From positions 62,001 through 126,000 of the forward strand of contig JAQWNP010000006.1 of assembly GCA_029268515.1 (NCBI GenBank): a stretch of DNA of 64,000 bases. Direction: 5' to 3'. Every line of letters begins with the position of its first letter. Within the stretch, counting starts at the first letter, position 1. Below the pieces are notes generated by a model, which worked only from the letters and a program-made list of their open reading frames with translations, was not told the origin of the DNA and did not search any database. This DNA is from Phycisphaerales bacterium. GTDB lineage: Bacteria; Planctomycetota; Phycisphaerae; Phycisphaerales; SM1A02. This document shows, piece by piece, positions 1 to 9,584 of this stretch. Both the position numbers and the translations under genes were made by a program.

Positions 1-2
1 CC

Positions 3-86
3 CTCAAGACTGATGCTGATGGAGATGAGGCTAAGGTCACATTAGCCCTGACAGTGGCAAGCCGTGTCTTGGTCTGTGATCCATAG
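3..86 (+). CDS. 3' end of an unidentified gene (partial)
   Basis: The reading frame starting at base 3 is open from the window edge to a TAG at 84-86 and gives 27 residues with an acidic start (DADGDEA) and a strand-like hydrophobic end (VTLALTVASRVLV). The other two forward frames stop within the first 45 bases. It would converge on the porin gene ending at 107. The fragment is too short to assign to a family and could be chance. Confidence 0.35.
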   Translation, partial: LKTDADGDEAKVTLALTVASRVLVCDP

Positions 87-106
87 GATCACTCGATGCC
101 CAGTTC

Positions 107-1453
107 TTAAAATGTCAATTGCATCTGAGTTCGGAACAACCATTCACCATCATTCTCAGATTCACGCACACCCGTACCAGTACTTGAGTATGTCGCTTCG
201 ATGGGATCAAATCCCCAACCAAAATCGGTCGAGAATTTTATTTCGGTTGTGCCTTGAACTGGATAATAATTAAAACCCACTGTCAACCAACTGGTGTTTT
301 TTGTATTTGCATCGTCAATGTGGCCTAGTGAATATTGGGCAAACAACTCAAGTGGATCAGCAATAAACATCCCCCCTTGTGCAACGAAACCCCACGATTG
401 CTCCCACTCATTTGATTCTCTCTGCCCATTGTTCCATACAAAGTAAGTCATGGCGTTCCAACCATTACCTTGCAGACTTGCATCAACTGTAAAACCATAG
501 TTTTGTTGGTTCTTGTCCTCACGAGGATAGCTCAGAATCGCGTTTTTATAGCCCGCATTTGTCCATGCAAACGCACCACCAAGTAGGACGCCAAATTCAC
601 CGCCTGGCATACCACTCATGCCGCTGAACTGACGGAACGTGCCTGCAAGAAGAGCCTGCCCACGAACAGCCAAACCATTGTTGGCATCATTCTCTAGAGC
701 TTGCAGATTGATATGCTTTGGGCCATCGTTATACATAAAGTCAACTGTAAATTGATCGCTAGCATAGTTGAGACCGATGCCCTGACTCCGAGCCCATGTA
801 TATCGAGCATTGATAATCGTGCGATCAACCGCCAAAAGTCGACTGGCCGAAGCAATCTGTTCGCGAAGATATGGAACTTTGTACTGGCCAAACTTCACCG
901 TTAGTCCATTACCGAGACTTTTTGAAAGATAAGCATCCTCGGCAAATATATTCGCGTTGCTATTTGTCACAGAATTTCGATTGCTCGCCAAAACAAATTT
1001 GTACTTCCACGTCTCGTCAACGACGTGTCCAGAAAATTCAATACGCAAGCGACGAATCTCAAATCCATAGTCGACTTTAGGGTTGTTCCCCGGAGAATTG
1101 TTGTAGAGCCATCGCATCTGAAACAATCCATTTATTCTCAGGGAGTAGGAACCATCTGCGCTGCTGATAAAGAAGCCATCTTTGTATCCTGCTTGTATAC
1201 CATCCTGTAGCAAGCTTGCTCGTGTATCAGAATCAGCCAATACATCCTGTACTAACGCACGCACTTCTTCGGATCGCCGCTGTGTCAACCAATTCTCTGA
1301 ATACTGAGCATGAACTTGATCCACCTCTGCCTTTAGCTGCTGAACTGCCTGTCGAAGTTCTTGGACTTCATCAAGTATCGCAACTTCTTCAGGATCACCT
1401 ATGGCCATGCCCGTTAAGAAAACAATCACGCTTATTGCCAGTGCAAGCCTCAT
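107..1453 (-). CDS. Phosphate-selective porin O/P-type outer-membrane protein
   Basis: The 448-residue product has an N-terminal signal peptide ending near AIGDPE. A predicted coiled coil follows (about residues 25-65, VQELRQAVQQLKAEVDQV), of the kind that trimeric porins use as a periplasmic stalk. The rest alternates short beta-strand segments and ends in the aromatic-terminated strand TQMQLTF, typical of outer-membrane barrels. Motifs such as GFEIRRLRIEFSG and KFGQYKVPYLREQ fit the OprP/OprO family of anion-selective porins; the substrate cannot be read from sequence. GGAG precedes the ATG. It lies just downstream of, and on the same strand as, a close paralogue (1722-3071), probably from a tandem duplication. 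Confidence 0.85.
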   Translation of the reverse strand: MRLALAISVIVFLTGMAIGDPEEVAILDEVQELRQAVQQLKAEVDQVHAQYSENWLTQRRSEEVRALVQDVLADSDTRASLLQDGIQAGYKDGFFISSADGSYSLRINGLFQMRWLYNNSPGNNPKVDYGFEIRRLRIEFSGHVVDETWKYKFVLASNRNSVTNSNANIFAEDAYLSKSLGNGLTVKFGQYKVPYLREQIASASRLLAVDRTIINARYTWARSQGIGLNYASDQFTVDFMYNDGPKHINLQALENDANNGLAVRGQALLAGTFRQFSGMSGMPGGEFGVLLGGAFAWTNAGYKNAILSYPREDKNQQNYGFTVDASLQGNGWNAMTYFVWNNGQRESNEWEQSWGFVAQGGMFIADPLELFAQYSLGHIDDANTKNTSWLTVGFNYYPVQGTTEIKFSTDFGWGFDPIEATYSSTGTGVRESENDGEWLFRTQMQLTF

Positions 1454-1660
1454 TTGGGCATCTCCAAATCTAAGAACTCAGTATTCTTCGTATCGCAACA
1501 GGATGCGTTTTTGACCTCGCGACAGATTACTTGAATCTCATTAACTGTTCGTAATGAGCTCATGCCCAGCAATACAAAAAACCTCTCAGAGAGTCTTTAT
1601 CTCGCGGATTTTTGGTCTTAAAACATCGGCCGTCGCTTTAATCTTATAGCTTATTGGCAC

Positions 1661-1697
1661 AAAAAAGAACAGCACGGCTTATTACTAGCCGTGCTGT
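1661..1697 (-). terminator. Rho-independent terminator after the second porin gene
   Basis: An 11-bp perfect inverted repeat (1669-1679 with 1687-1697, 7-nt loop) sits 25 bp past the stop of the porin gene at 1722. On the minus strand it is followed at once by a T-rich run (1661-1667). This is a textbook intrinsic terminator and implies that the two porin genes can be transcribed separately. Confidence 0.85.
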
Positions 1698-1721
1698 CAG
1701 AACGAATTACTTATTTATCGA

Positions 1722-3071
1722 TCAGAAAAGGAGTTGAAGCTGGCTACGAAGTAGCCATTCGCCAGAATCATCTGAACTACGCACACCTGTGCCGGAGCTT
1801 GTATATGTTGAATCAACACCATCAAATGCCCAGCCAAAGTCGGTTGTCACCTTAACATTCGTCGAATCTTTTACTGGATAGTAGTTGACGCCAACCGTCA
1901 GCCAGTTTGTATCTTCGGGACTATTGTCTTCAATATGACCAAGGGCGTAGCGAGCAAAGATCTCAACTGGGTCAGCCAAGAAAATTCCACCTTGGGCAAC
2001 GAGGCCCCATGATGAATTCCAATCGCCACTACTCTTTGCCTTACCATTATTCCATACGAAGTAGGCCATCGCGTTCCAGCCACCACCTTGTAAGCTTGCA
2101 TCAACAGTAAAGCCGTAGTTTTGGTCGTTTGCATCTTTGCGCGGATAGCTCAAAACGGCATCTTTTGAGGCAGCATTGGTCCAAGCGAATGCAGCACCAA
2201 TCATTGCACCAAACTCGCCACCGGGCATTCCGCTCATGCTTTTAAACTGCTTAAAATCACCCGCAAGCAACATCTGAGCGCGAGCTGCAAGACCGTTGTT
2301 AGAAGAACCATCAAGACTCTGAAGATTGATGTGCTTTGGTCCGTCGTTGTACATAAAATCAAAAGTCAGGTTGTCGCTTGCATAACCAAGGCCAATACCC
2401 TGACTACGCCCCCAGGTGAAGCGTGTGTTGATAATCGAACGATCAACCGTTAACTGCTTACTTGAAGACACAAGCTCTTCACGAAGATAAGGAACTTTGT
2501 ACTGGCCAAACTTGACACTCAGGCCATTACCCAGACTCTTTGAAACATAAGCATCTTCAATAAACAGATTTGCTGTACCGCCAGTCGCATTGTTTCGACT
2601 GCTTGCAATAACAAACTTGTATTTCCAGGTCTTATCTATGACATTACCACCAAACTTTAACTTTAGGCGTCGTAGTTCAAAGCCATAGTCATCTTCTGGG
2701 TTGCTGCCTGGAGCGGTGTTATATTCCCATCGCAATTGGAACTGTGCATTGATCTTCATCGTGTACGAACCATCTGCGTTCGTGATAAAGAATCCTTTGT
2801 TGTAACCAGCAGAGGTACCATCTTGCAGCAAGCTTGATCGAGTATCAGCGTCTGCAAGCACGTCCTGAATCAAACCTCGCACTTCGTCAGCTCGTTTTTC
2901 AGTTAACCAGTCTGTTGCCTGCTCTGCACGAACCTGATCGACTTCACCCTTTAGTTGTTCGACCATCCGTCGAAGTTCTTGAACTTCGCCAGGCGTTGCT
3001 TGACTCTGTGAATCACCCATAGCCGCACTTCCCAAAAGAAAGACTGCGCCTATTACGATTGACCTCTTCAT
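1722..3071 (-). CDS. Phosphate-selective porin O/P-type outer-membrane protein (paralogue)
   Basis: The 449-residue product aligns along its whole length with the porin encoded at 107-1453, with the same layout: signal peptide (ending near AAMGDSQ), coiled coil (VQELRRMVEQLKGEVDQV), then an OprP-like barrel ending in SQLQLLF. Shared blocks include SLLQDG near residue 80, FGQYKVPYLREE, RSQGIGL and FMYNDGPKHINLQ. A strong Shine-Dalgarno (AGGAG) precedes the ATG and a clear terminator follows the gene. Keeping two barrels of nearly equal size suggests different substrates or regulation. The anion specificity is inferred from family membership only. Confidence 0.87.
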   Translation of the reverse strand: MKRSIVIGAVFLLGSAAMGDSQSQATPGEVQELRRMVEQLKGEVDQVRAEQATDWLTEKRADEVRGLIQDVLADADTRSSLLQDGTSAGYNKGFFITNADGSYTMKINAQFQLRWEYNTAPGSNPEDDYGFELRRLKLKFGGNVIDKTWKYKFVIASSRNNATGGTANLFIEDAYVSKSLGNGLSVKFGQYKVPYLREELVSSSKQLTVDRSIINTRFTWGRSQGIGLGYASDNLTFDFMYNDGPKHINLQSLDGSSNNGLAARAQMLLAGDFKQFKSMSGMPGGEFGAMIGAAFAWTNAASKDAVLSYPRKDANDQNYGFTVDASLQGGGWNAMAYFVWNNGKAKSSGDWNSSWGLVAQGGIFLADPVEIFARYALGHIEDNSPEDTNWLTVGVNYYPVKDSTNVKVTTDFGWAFDGVDSTYTSSGTGVRSSDDSGEWLLRSQLQLLF

Positions 3072-3404
3072 ATGGATTCTCCTAATACTCTGACTTAGTT
3101 TTATATATTTCTAAACTCAATGGTCCGGAGTGTAGCCCCCATTAACAAACAGCTCGTGAAAGTTATGTTTCCACTTTGCAAAGGTAGTTTGTGCTTTTTA
3201 TCAATTCCAAGAGATCGTTTTTGCTTAGATCCAGCAAGGAAATAGGCCGTTTCAAAGTATGAATCGCGGTCTGAGCTCCAAGAGTGGTAAATCGGGGCTC
3301 AGGAGACCTGCGCTCTAAGGCAGCAATGATCAGTAATTGTGCCTAAAATCTCAGACTCAAAGTGATGTGATTCATCAAGATTGGCAGAATAGGAGTTCTC
3401 TAAG
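3072..3404. other. Divergent intergenic region between porin and secreted-protein genes
   Basis: These 333 bp separate the start of the second porin gene (minus) from the start of the gene at 3405 (plus), so they should hold two divergent promoters. AGGAG lies upstream of both start codons. I see no coding frame, structured RNA or clear operator, and cannot point to -35/-10 boxes with confidence. Confidence 0.5.
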
Positions 3405-3878
3405 ATGAAAAACTGGTCGTTTCTCGCCTGTGCCACTGGCCTCATAATTGCTTGCTGCTTAATAGTAAGTGCCAATGCTCAAAATATTTGGCAACCAGGC
3501 GCTGGCATTGAGCCAATACCAACCGCTGAACTAGTAGAAAAATCTTCTCAACAGATTATTGGAGATGTTCGCGGCATCTACCTACGACCTTTTGCAGAAG
3601 ATGGAGGGACGACGGTTGCCTACATCGCCGAGATTGAAGTCAAAGAAACAATCAGAGGTGAACACAGTAAGCCAGGAATGGTCGTCTATCTCAGTTTCTG
3701 GATACGCTCTCCAACTGCTTTAAAAATTAATCCCGCTCTTGATCCTGGATACTCCGTTCACCCTCGTACTTCTGGTCTAGTGCAGTGCTATTTCAATGTA
3801 GAAAAAGATGGGGTTTGCACAGTTGTACAACCAAACGGCATAGAACCATATACGGCACCCAGTAAACCAACTGAGTAA
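3405..3878 (+). CDS. Small secreted protein of unknown function
   Basis: The 157-residue protein has a typical Sec signal peptide: basic start MKNW, a long hydrophobic core with two Cys, and a likely signal-peptidase-I site after VSANA, before Gln26. The mature part contains a strand-rich block around residues 50-95 (IIGDVRGIYL, VAYIAEIEVKETIRGE) and ends in a Pro/Thr-rich tail. The block resembles small beta-sandwich modules, but I recognise no named family. AGGAG lies 10 bp upstream of the ATG. It converges on the pyrophosphatase gene with an 80-bp gap. Confidence 0.75.
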   Translation: MKNWSFLACATGLIIACCLIVSANAQNIWQPGAGIEPIPTAELVEKSSQQIIGDVRGIYLRPFAEDGGTTVAYIAEIEVKETIRGEHSKPGMVVYLSFWIRSPTALKINPALDPGYSVHPRTSGLVQCYFNVEKDGVCTVVQPNGIEPYTAPSKPTE

Positions 3879-3958
3879 TGTGACATTTTTTTGTCGATAC
3901 GACACACTTTTAAAATGCGTGTTGTGACTATCGTTTCCATGCCATCTTTAAAGCCGAG

Positions 3959-4531
3959 CTACATATTAAGTTGATCGGCTTCAAGCTTCTGGAATCGCTT
4001 GAGGCAGTCTTCAATGATCGCAAAAGCAGCAACACGATCTTGCCATCCATAGGTATCTGATTTTTTGCCTTCGAGCTCTTTGTAGATCCCAAAGAAGTAA
4101 TCGACCTCACGCAGAAGATGGCTGGAGAGATGCTGCAGCCCATGCAGGTCACGAGCCAATGGATCACTGACTGGTACACCAAGAATCTTATGATCTAGCC
4201 CCTTGTCATCTCGCATTTCCAAAACACCGAGCGGACGCACTTCAATGAGACAACCAGTAAAGGTTGGACCATCGGTCATCACAATGACATCCAGTGGGTC
4301 ACCGTCTTCAGCATGCGTTTGGGGAATAAAACCATATGCCCCTGGATAATGCACCGGACTATAAAGAGCCCTATCGAGCTTAAATACATTAAGATTCTTT
4401 TCATACTCAAACTTGCTAGAAGACCCTTTGGGAATCTCAATCACAGCATTTACTATTGATGGTGGGTCTGGACCTGGGGGCAGTCTGAGATAATCAGTCA
4501 CATTTCTCTCCTCATGTCTATTGTCTGGCAC
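3959..4531 (-). CDS. ppa: Inorganic pyrophosphatase, family I
   Basis: It hydrolyses pyrophosphate to two phosphates in the cytoplasm and so drives biosynthetic reactions. The 190-residue length suits a bacterial family I enzyme. Signature residues are visible: the entry strand IEIPKGSSSKFEYEK, the YGFIPQT segment, and the metal-binding motif DGDPLDVIV (D-x-D-P-x-D), followed by the conserved GVLEMRDDKGLDHKI region. The gene stands alone. Its start overlaps the longest possible frame of the divergent gene to the right, which probably starts further downstream. Confidence 0.93.
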   Translation of the reverse strand: MPDNRHEERNVTDYLRLPPGPDPPSIVNAVIEIPKGSSSKFEYEKNLNVFKLDRALYSPVHYPGAYGFIPQTHAEDGDPLDVIVMTDGPTFTGCLIEVRPLGVLEMRDDKGLDHKILGVPVSDPLARDLHGLQHLSSHLLREVDYFFGIYKELEGKKSDTYGWQDRVAAFAIIEDCLKRFQKLEADQLNM

Positions 4532-4597
4532 TCTTTACTGATTTGCAATAATCAAATTCGGGACTTCGCACACCGACCGTGCTATCCTAATTCTACC

Positions 4598-4918
4598 GTG
4601 TTGCTCTACCGTATAGTTCGTTTCATTGATGCCACCTTCCCATATTTGATGGCGGCCCTGGTGATATTTGAGTTTTGTGCAGCCTTTGCTCTCATGTTCA
4701 TTTTTCCACCAGGATCTCTTGGCCTAATATTTATTGGCTTACTGACTATTGCCACAGCAAGCGTAGGATCGAAGATTCTTGGCAAGCTTGAGCGAAGTTT
4801 TGCCGCCAGCGTCAATCATAATAAACCTTCGCCGCACCACCTGGAACGAGATCAAGAAAACGATTACTCAGATATAAATGTGTTTATTGACGATCGCAGT
4901 GGGCCGAGTAGAGCCTAA
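4598..4918 (+). CDS. Small two-TM membrane protein of unknown function
   Basis: The frame is open from 4514, but that ATG would overlap the divergent ppa start. A GTG at 4598 (or the TTG directly after it) leaves room for a promoter and gives about 106 residues. Two hydrophobic segments (around AALVIFEFCAAFALMFIF and LGLIFIGLLTIATASVG) are followed by a basic then acidic cytoplasmic tail rich in His, Asp and Asn. I recognise no family. The start is uncertain, and the hydrophobic pattern is the main reason to call it real. Confidence 0.55.
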   Translation: MLLYRIVRFIDATFPYLMAALVIFEFCAAFALMFIFPPGSLGLIFIGLLTIATASVGSKILGKLERSFAASVNHNKPSPHHLERDQENDYSDINVFIDDRSGPSRA

Positions 4919-5261
4919 ATCCAAATCCCAAATACAACAGAAAAATATTGCCTCTAAGGAGAGGCCTTCTCGCGTTATTGTTACTGCAGTCGTCCGCAAC
5001 AAGGTTGCCTGTAAGTGACAACTTACTTTGGAGTCCTATTTGTGGGAGCCAAAACGCCAGCGTGTGCCCTTCTGTATGTATGCCTGCAGCTCAACAGCGT
5101 TTGTTTGAGTATACAAACTGGCCGTTGATGACCCACCGCATATATGGCTTTGTTGACGGGTTTTCTACTCGAAGATCTTTTGTCGTCTCGCAACACATTG
5201 TCAACAATTCCGCGGTGGTTCATTAGGCTCCCACATTGGGCCCAACTTTTCTCAGCAGAGA
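4919..5261. other. Intergenic region with inverted repeats
   Basis: This 343-bp gap lies between the stop of the small membrane protein gene and the stop of galK. A short hairpin (GCCTCT-aagg-AGAGGC, about 4950-4965) is followed on the minus strand by a T-rich stretch and could end leftward transcription from galK. A 10-bp inverted repeat (5041-5050 with 5226-5235) brackets the middle. Frames of 85-92 codons exist on both strands but look non-coding, with no good start and an unlikely composition. Confidence 0.4.
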
Positions 5262-6359
5262 TCAGGCCCCTTGAACACATAAACCTGCGCCCTTGCTTGG
5301 CGTTACAACATGGACTTTAGGAGTAATCGAAAATTGATCTGCGTAGACTTTCTTTATGGTCGCTGACCAAGATTCTAAATGACCAGGCTCAATGAGATTC
5401 ACTGTGCATCCACCAAAACCTCCGCCTGTCATCCGAGCACCAATCGTTGCGTGCTGCTGCTGAGCTAAATCAACTAGAAAGTCTAACTCTTGACAGCTGA
5501 CTTCATAATTATCACGCAGACTTTCATGAGACTCTTTCATGCACACGCCCATTTTTTTAAAATCATGATGCCAACAGGCCTCAGCAAAGTGCCGCACACG
5601 TTCATTCTCTGTCACAACGTGCCGTGCGCGTTGCTTTAAAGGCTTAGGCAATACTTCTATACAGCCGCTTATATCAGTCCTCGCGAGTTCACGCAGTGGC
5701 TTCCCTATCAATGCTTCGGCTTTCGCACACTGCTCACGTCTCTCGTTATAAGCGCTGCTTCCAAGAGAGTGTCGAATCATTGAATCAACTACGACAACCT
5801 GCATAGTCGACGGCAGCTCAATAAGCTGGTGCTTCTTCGTGTGACAATCTAATAGTAGTGCACACCCTTCTGCACCATAAACAGAAACAAACTGATCCAT
5901 AATGCCACACTGAACACCAACAAAATTTCTCTCAGCTGCAACACATATTTCAACCAACTCGGGACGTGGAATTATCTCTCCAGCAATATCACAAAGTGCT
6001 AATGCAATAGAAATTTCAAGAGATGCTGATGAGCTTAAGCCTGCTCCAATAGGAACAGTGCTCGTAATTTCCATATGAGCTGGAAACAGAGCAATGCCAC
6101 GATGATCTAACTCTCTTGCAATACCAACCACATAGTCCATCCATGTGCCGGTCGGTTCTTGTTTATGAATTGAATGCACATCCCAAACACCTTCTTCATC
6201 AAGATCAGCAGACCGGACACGCAACTGATCGCCCTCTGTTGTCAGCACACGGACGCGACACTCTAAATCAATGCTTGCAGGACAAACCATCCCACCCACA
6301 TAGTCAACGTGATCGCCAATGAGATTGACCCGACCTGGTGCTCGAAATGTCCGGAGCAT
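5262..6359 (-). CDS. galK: Galactokinase
   Basis: It phosphorylates alpha-D-galactose at C1 with ATP, the entry step of the Leloir pathway. The 365 residues show the GHMP-kinase order: N-terminal substrate signature APGRVNLIGDHVDY (Asp in place of the usual Glu in GEHTDY), the ATP-binding motif PIGAGLSSSASLE near residues 107-119, and the C-terminal GARMTGGGFGGCTV motif. The catalytic Asp region CGIMDQFVSVYG is present. It lies 18 bp downstream of the methyltransferase gene on the same strand, so the two may be co-transcribed. No other Leloir genes are in the window. Confidence 0.93.
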   Translation of the reverse strand: MLRTFRAPGRVNLIGDHVDYVGGMVCPASIDLECRVRVLTTEGDQLRVRSADLDEEGVWDVHSIHKQEPTGTWMDYVVGIARELDHRGIALFPAHMEITSTVPIGAGLSSSASLEISIALALCDIAGEIIPRPELVEICVAAERNFVGVQCGIMDQFVSVYGAEGCALLLDCHTKKHQLIELPSTMQVVVVDSMIRHSLGSSAYNERREQCAKAEALIGKPLRELARTDISGCIEVLPKPLKQRARHVVTENERVRHFAEACWHHDFKKMGVCMKESHESLRDNYEVSCQELDFLVDLAQQQHATIGARMTGGGFGGCTVNLIEPGHLESWSATIKKVYADQFSITPKVHVVTPSKGAGLCVQGA

Positions 6360-6377
6360 TGACTCTTTCTCCTATCT

Positions 6378-7178
6378 TTACAATGGCTTACGACCAACGC
6401 ATATACAGCGTGGAGTGGTGAGTGTAATCGGATCTCCTGAGACGTTTCCAAATAAGCGAAGATCTTCAAAACCACATTGCTGAAGCAGTGAATAGACTTC
6501 ATGTGGCATATACATTTTGACTTCCATTGGCCGGCAAATTTCCTGTCCATCGCCAAGAACAAATGTCCAATCGCTTTTAATCATGCCCGCGACACAATCG
6601 ATGGCGCTTTCTTCGATAACAACAAGCGAATCAGCGCACTCTGGTTCAATTTTGTGGACACTACGATCTTTAAAATTATGGAGCGCATATGCCATGTTCA
6701 CGTAATCTAATGCAAACATTCCGCCTGGCTTAAGCGAATCATAAGCTCGTCTTATGAGCTCAGTATTATCTTGAGAGTGAGAGCTATAACCAAAACTTGT
6801 GAACCAATTGATAGCAGCATCACAAGGCTGAGGCGATACAAAATGACGCGCATCATCACAGACGAAAAGACACTCGAGATTTGATTCCTCGGCTTTCTGT
6901 GATGCATGATCTACATAACTTTGAATACAATCGACCCCAATGACATGGTAGCCTTGGGATGCCATCGGAATGCTCACTCGGCCCCTGCCACAACATTGAT
7001 CAAACAGATAATCTCCTGGCTTTAGATTGAGTTCTCTGCAAATAAATTCGACTTGGGCCTTCGTTTTGCTTGTATCAATACGCTCTAGCACGCCCTGGCC
7101 GTATACCTCATCAAAAAACGTCTCCCACCAGGATGATTTCTCACATTGTTCTAGAATTGATTTTTGAGGCTCTACCAT
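6378..7178 (-). CDS. SAM-dependent class I methyltransferase
   Basis: The 266-residue protein has a Rossmann-type methyltransferase core: motif I is DQCCGRGRVSIPMA (normally LDLGCGtGR), followed by VIGVDCIQSYVDHA with the acidic residue that binds the SAM ribose, then CDDARHF and INWFTSFGY. Two further frame-internal starts exist; the ATG at 7178 is preferred because AGGTGG lies just upstream. The substrate is unknown. It precedes galK by 18 bp, which may mean a sugar-linked role, but that is only context. Confidence 0.8.
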   Translation of the reverse strand: MVEPQKSILEQCEKSSWWETFFDEVYGQGVLERIDTSKTKAQVEFICRELNLKPGDYLFDQCCGRGRVSIPMASQGYHVIGVDCIQSYVDHASQKAEESNLECLFVCDDARHFVSPQPCDAAINWFTSFGYSSHSQDNTELIRRAYDSLKPGGMFALDYVNMAYALHNFKDRSVHKIEPECADSLVVIEESAIDCVAGMIKSDWTFVLGDGQEICRPMEVKMYMPHEVYSLLQQCGFEDLRLFGNVSGDPITLTTPRCICVGRKPL

Positions 7179-7366
7179 AATCACCACCTATCCTTCGCTG
7201 ACCTCAAAGTATAGGCTCTGATCGTTTATTCAGCCCACTTACAAGCCTGAGTCAGCCCTCAAAGGCCCACTTCTTTAACGTAGTTGTCGTAGGCGAGTAA
7301 TATGCTGTGGTCACTATGAAGCATCTTTCTTCTACCACTTCGATCAGCCATGATCGGGATCCACGA

Positions 7367-8296
7367 ATGCAGAACGTTCTCGAACTTCGCAACGCGCATA
7401 AGCAATTCAATGGGACGAAAGCACTGTGTGGTGCGAGCCTCACTTTACAACAAGGCCACTGGCTTGCCCTTGTTGGTCCAAACGGTGCTGGCAAGACCAC
7501 ACTTATTCGATCCATTGCCGGCCGGATTGGACTTGACGCCGGGCACTTAAAACTATTCGGACAAGAGGTTGGACCAACACAATCTTTTAATAATGTTGTT
7601 CATAAACGGGTTGGTGTCGTACCCCAGAATCTAGCCATTTACTTTCATCTAACAGCCATTGAGAATCTGCAAGCTTTTGCCGTGTTTCATAATGTTAACC
7701 AGACTGATATTAATGAGCGCGTCGAATGGGCACTTCAATGGACAGGCCTTCATGAACGAAAAGATGACCTTGCTAACGACTATTCTGGTGGCATGAAAAG
7801 ACGCCTCAATCTTGCCTGCGGCGTCCTTCATAAACCCGAACTTCTTCTTCTTGACGAGCCAATGGTTGGCGTTGACCCACAAAGTCGCGAGCGTATTTGG
7901 GAAATGCTCGACTCGCTTCGTTGCAATGGCACTTCTATTCTGCTCACAACACATCAGCTTGACGAAGCCCAGCAAATGGCTGACCGAGTGATTGTCTTAG
8001 ATCATGGTCGCGAAATTGCAAATGGCACACTTGATGAGCTCATCTCACAAACCGTCGGAAAAGATCACCGTGTTGAAATTTTACTCAAACAAGAAATTAA
8101 GACCTCACTCAATATTGAAGGGATAACTCCTGAAAGAGATCGGATTCGATGCGCTATGGTAGACATCGCAGATCAGCTTCCCTCTCTACTTTCTGATCTT
8201 AAGAATGCTGGCTGCGAGGTTCTGGAAATTCGAATCCATACGCCGACATTACGCGATGTTTTTCTATCTTTGACTGGCAGGGACCTTCGCGAATGA
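7367..8296 (+). CDS. ABC-2 type exporter, ATP-binding subunit
   Basis: The protein energises export by the membrane subunit encoded next. It carries Walker A (GPNGAGKTT), the Q-loop region GVVPQNL, the signature [11 protein letters not shown], Walker B ([12 protein letters not shown]) and the H-loop [10 protein letters not shown]. The region after about residue 210 is the usual C-terminal extension of CcmA/NodI-like subunits. The frame is open from 7307 with another ATG at 7316; the ATG at 7367 fits the family start ([13 protein letters not shown]). Its stop overlaps the permease start by 4 bp (ATGA), indicating translational coupling. Drug, lipid or polysaccharide export are all possible. 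Confidence 0.9.
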   Translation: MQNVLELRNAHKQFNGTKALCGASLTLQQGHWLALVGPNGAGKTTLIRSIAGRIGLDAGHLKLFGQEVGPTQSFNNVVHKRVGVVPQNLAIYFHLTAIENLQAFAVFHNVNQTDINERVEWALQWTGLHERKDDLANDYSGGMKRRLNLACGVLHKPELLLLDEPMVGVDPQSRERIWEMLDSLRCNGTSILLTTHQLDEAQQMADRVIVLDHGREIANGTLDELISQTVGKDHRVEILLKQEIKTSLNIEGITPERDRIRCAMVDIADQLPSLLSDLKNAGCEVLEIRIHTPTLRDVFLSLTGRDLRE

Positions 8297-9552
8297 TCTA
8301 TGCACAGTTCAAAATATCCTGGGCGCGCATCTGGCGGGATCCTGTCACCATGATCATTACATTCCTTCTGCCTATTCTCTTTTTCACAATCTTCTCCATG
8401 GCATTTGGATCGTTTGGACAGGGAACGCCAGGCCATCTCGTTATGTTGGTCGTTGATGAAGATCAAAGCGAACAGAGCGAGCGATTTCTTAATGAATTAT
8501 CAAAAGTCGGCCCATTTGAGTTACAAACCCATCAAGACAATCGCAACGAAGAACAGATTACCCGCATCGCTGCCTGGAAGGCCGTTCGGCAAGGACATCA
8601 ACCACTTGCACTTGTGATTCCCGCAGGCTTTGGCAGTGAGACTTGGTCACCAGATGTCGCACCTTTGGAAATCCTGGTTGATCCCGCAAATCCACTTGCT
8701 GCCGAGATCGTGAGTAGCCATGTAAGAGAGACAATTCTTCAGTCGCTTCCCGAGCTGGTCCTACAAAGGGCCTTTGCTGTCCATGAATCTACGAATACTG
8801 ATCATTCAGCTACTGAGAACAAAACCAGAGAATATGACCAAGCAGAACTTGCCGGTTCAAACTTGATTCCTGTTGTCATTAACAAGGTCTATGACGAAAA
8901 CGATGAGGCTTCAACAAATAGGCCACTCGTCGCATACTTTGCTGCTGGAATCGGCGCTATTTTTCTGCTTTTTTCGACAGCAGGATTAGCGGGAACGTTA
9001 CTGGAAGAAGAAGAAATTGGGCTGCTCGACCGGCTTCTATGCACTGATGTTGGCATGACACAGATCATTATTTCCAAGTGGCTCTTTATCTCTTCCTTTG
9101 GTGCTTTGCAGCTTTGCATCATGTTCTTTTGGGGATGGCTTGTTTTTGGCTTGCAGCTATGGACTCTTAATAACTTTATTGGCTTTATTATCATGACTCT
9201 GTTGAGTTCATTGGCCGCTGGTGCTTTTGGAGTACTTCTTGCTACTGCTGCTCGATCCCGACACCAGTTATCTGGTTTTTCAATGATCATTATCCTGGTC
9301 ATGAGCGCTGTCGGTGGAAGCATGATCCCGCGATTCTTCATGCCTGAAATCATGCAGAACCTAGGCTATTTCACATTCAACACCTGGTCGCTGATGGGCT
9401 ATCAAGCTGTCTTCTGGTACGCCCTTCCCGGCGATAGTCTCGGAACAATGTTGCTTAGCCTGTGGGATATCGTCGTAATACTGCTTTGTTCGACGATGAT
9501 CTGCCTCGGCATCGCTAGACAGCTCGCTCGCCGCCGTTGGGAAGCTGGCTAA
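8293..9552 (+). CDS. ABC-2 type exporter, permease subunit
   Basis: The 419-residue membrane protein has the ABC2_membrane_3 layout: one N-terminal TM helix (FLLPILFFTIFSMAFG), a large extracytoplasmic domain (about residues 45-215) and five to six C-terminal TM helices, with the hallmark LLEEEEIGLLDRLL motif before the second helix pair. It overlaps its ATPase gene by 4 bp. It ends 107 bp before the pigment operon on the same strand, so a link to export of the polyene or its lipid is possible but unproven. Confidence 0.88.
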   Translation: MIYAQFKISWARIWRDPVTMIITFLLPILFFTIFSMAFGSFGQGTPGHLVMLVVDEDQSEQSERFLNELSKVGPFELQTHQDNRNEEQITRIAAWKAVRQGHQPLALVIPAGFGSETWSPDVAPLEILVDPANPLAAEIVSSHVRETILQSLPELVLQRAFAVHESTNTDHSATENKTREYDQAELAGSNLIPVVINKVYDENDEASTNRPLVAYFAAGIGAIFLLFSTAGLAGTLLEEEEIGLLDRLLCTDVGMTQIIISKWLFISSFGALQLCIMFFWGWLVFGLQLWTLNNFIGFIIMTLLSSLAAGAFGVLLATAARSRHQLSGFSMIIILVMSAVGGSMIPRFFMPEIMQNLGYFTFNTWSLMGYQAVFWYALPGDSLGTMLLSLWDIVVILLCSTMICLGIARQLARRRWEAG

Positions 9553-9584
9553 ATCCGACTTGACTGCCAATGCTACTGTCAAAA

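Noticed and set aside
4948-5280. Frames of 92 codons (plus) and 85 codons (minus) in the gap left of galK
   Set aside because: No Shine-Dalgarno, unlikely amino-acid make-up, and they overlap each other on opposite strands; treated as non-coding.
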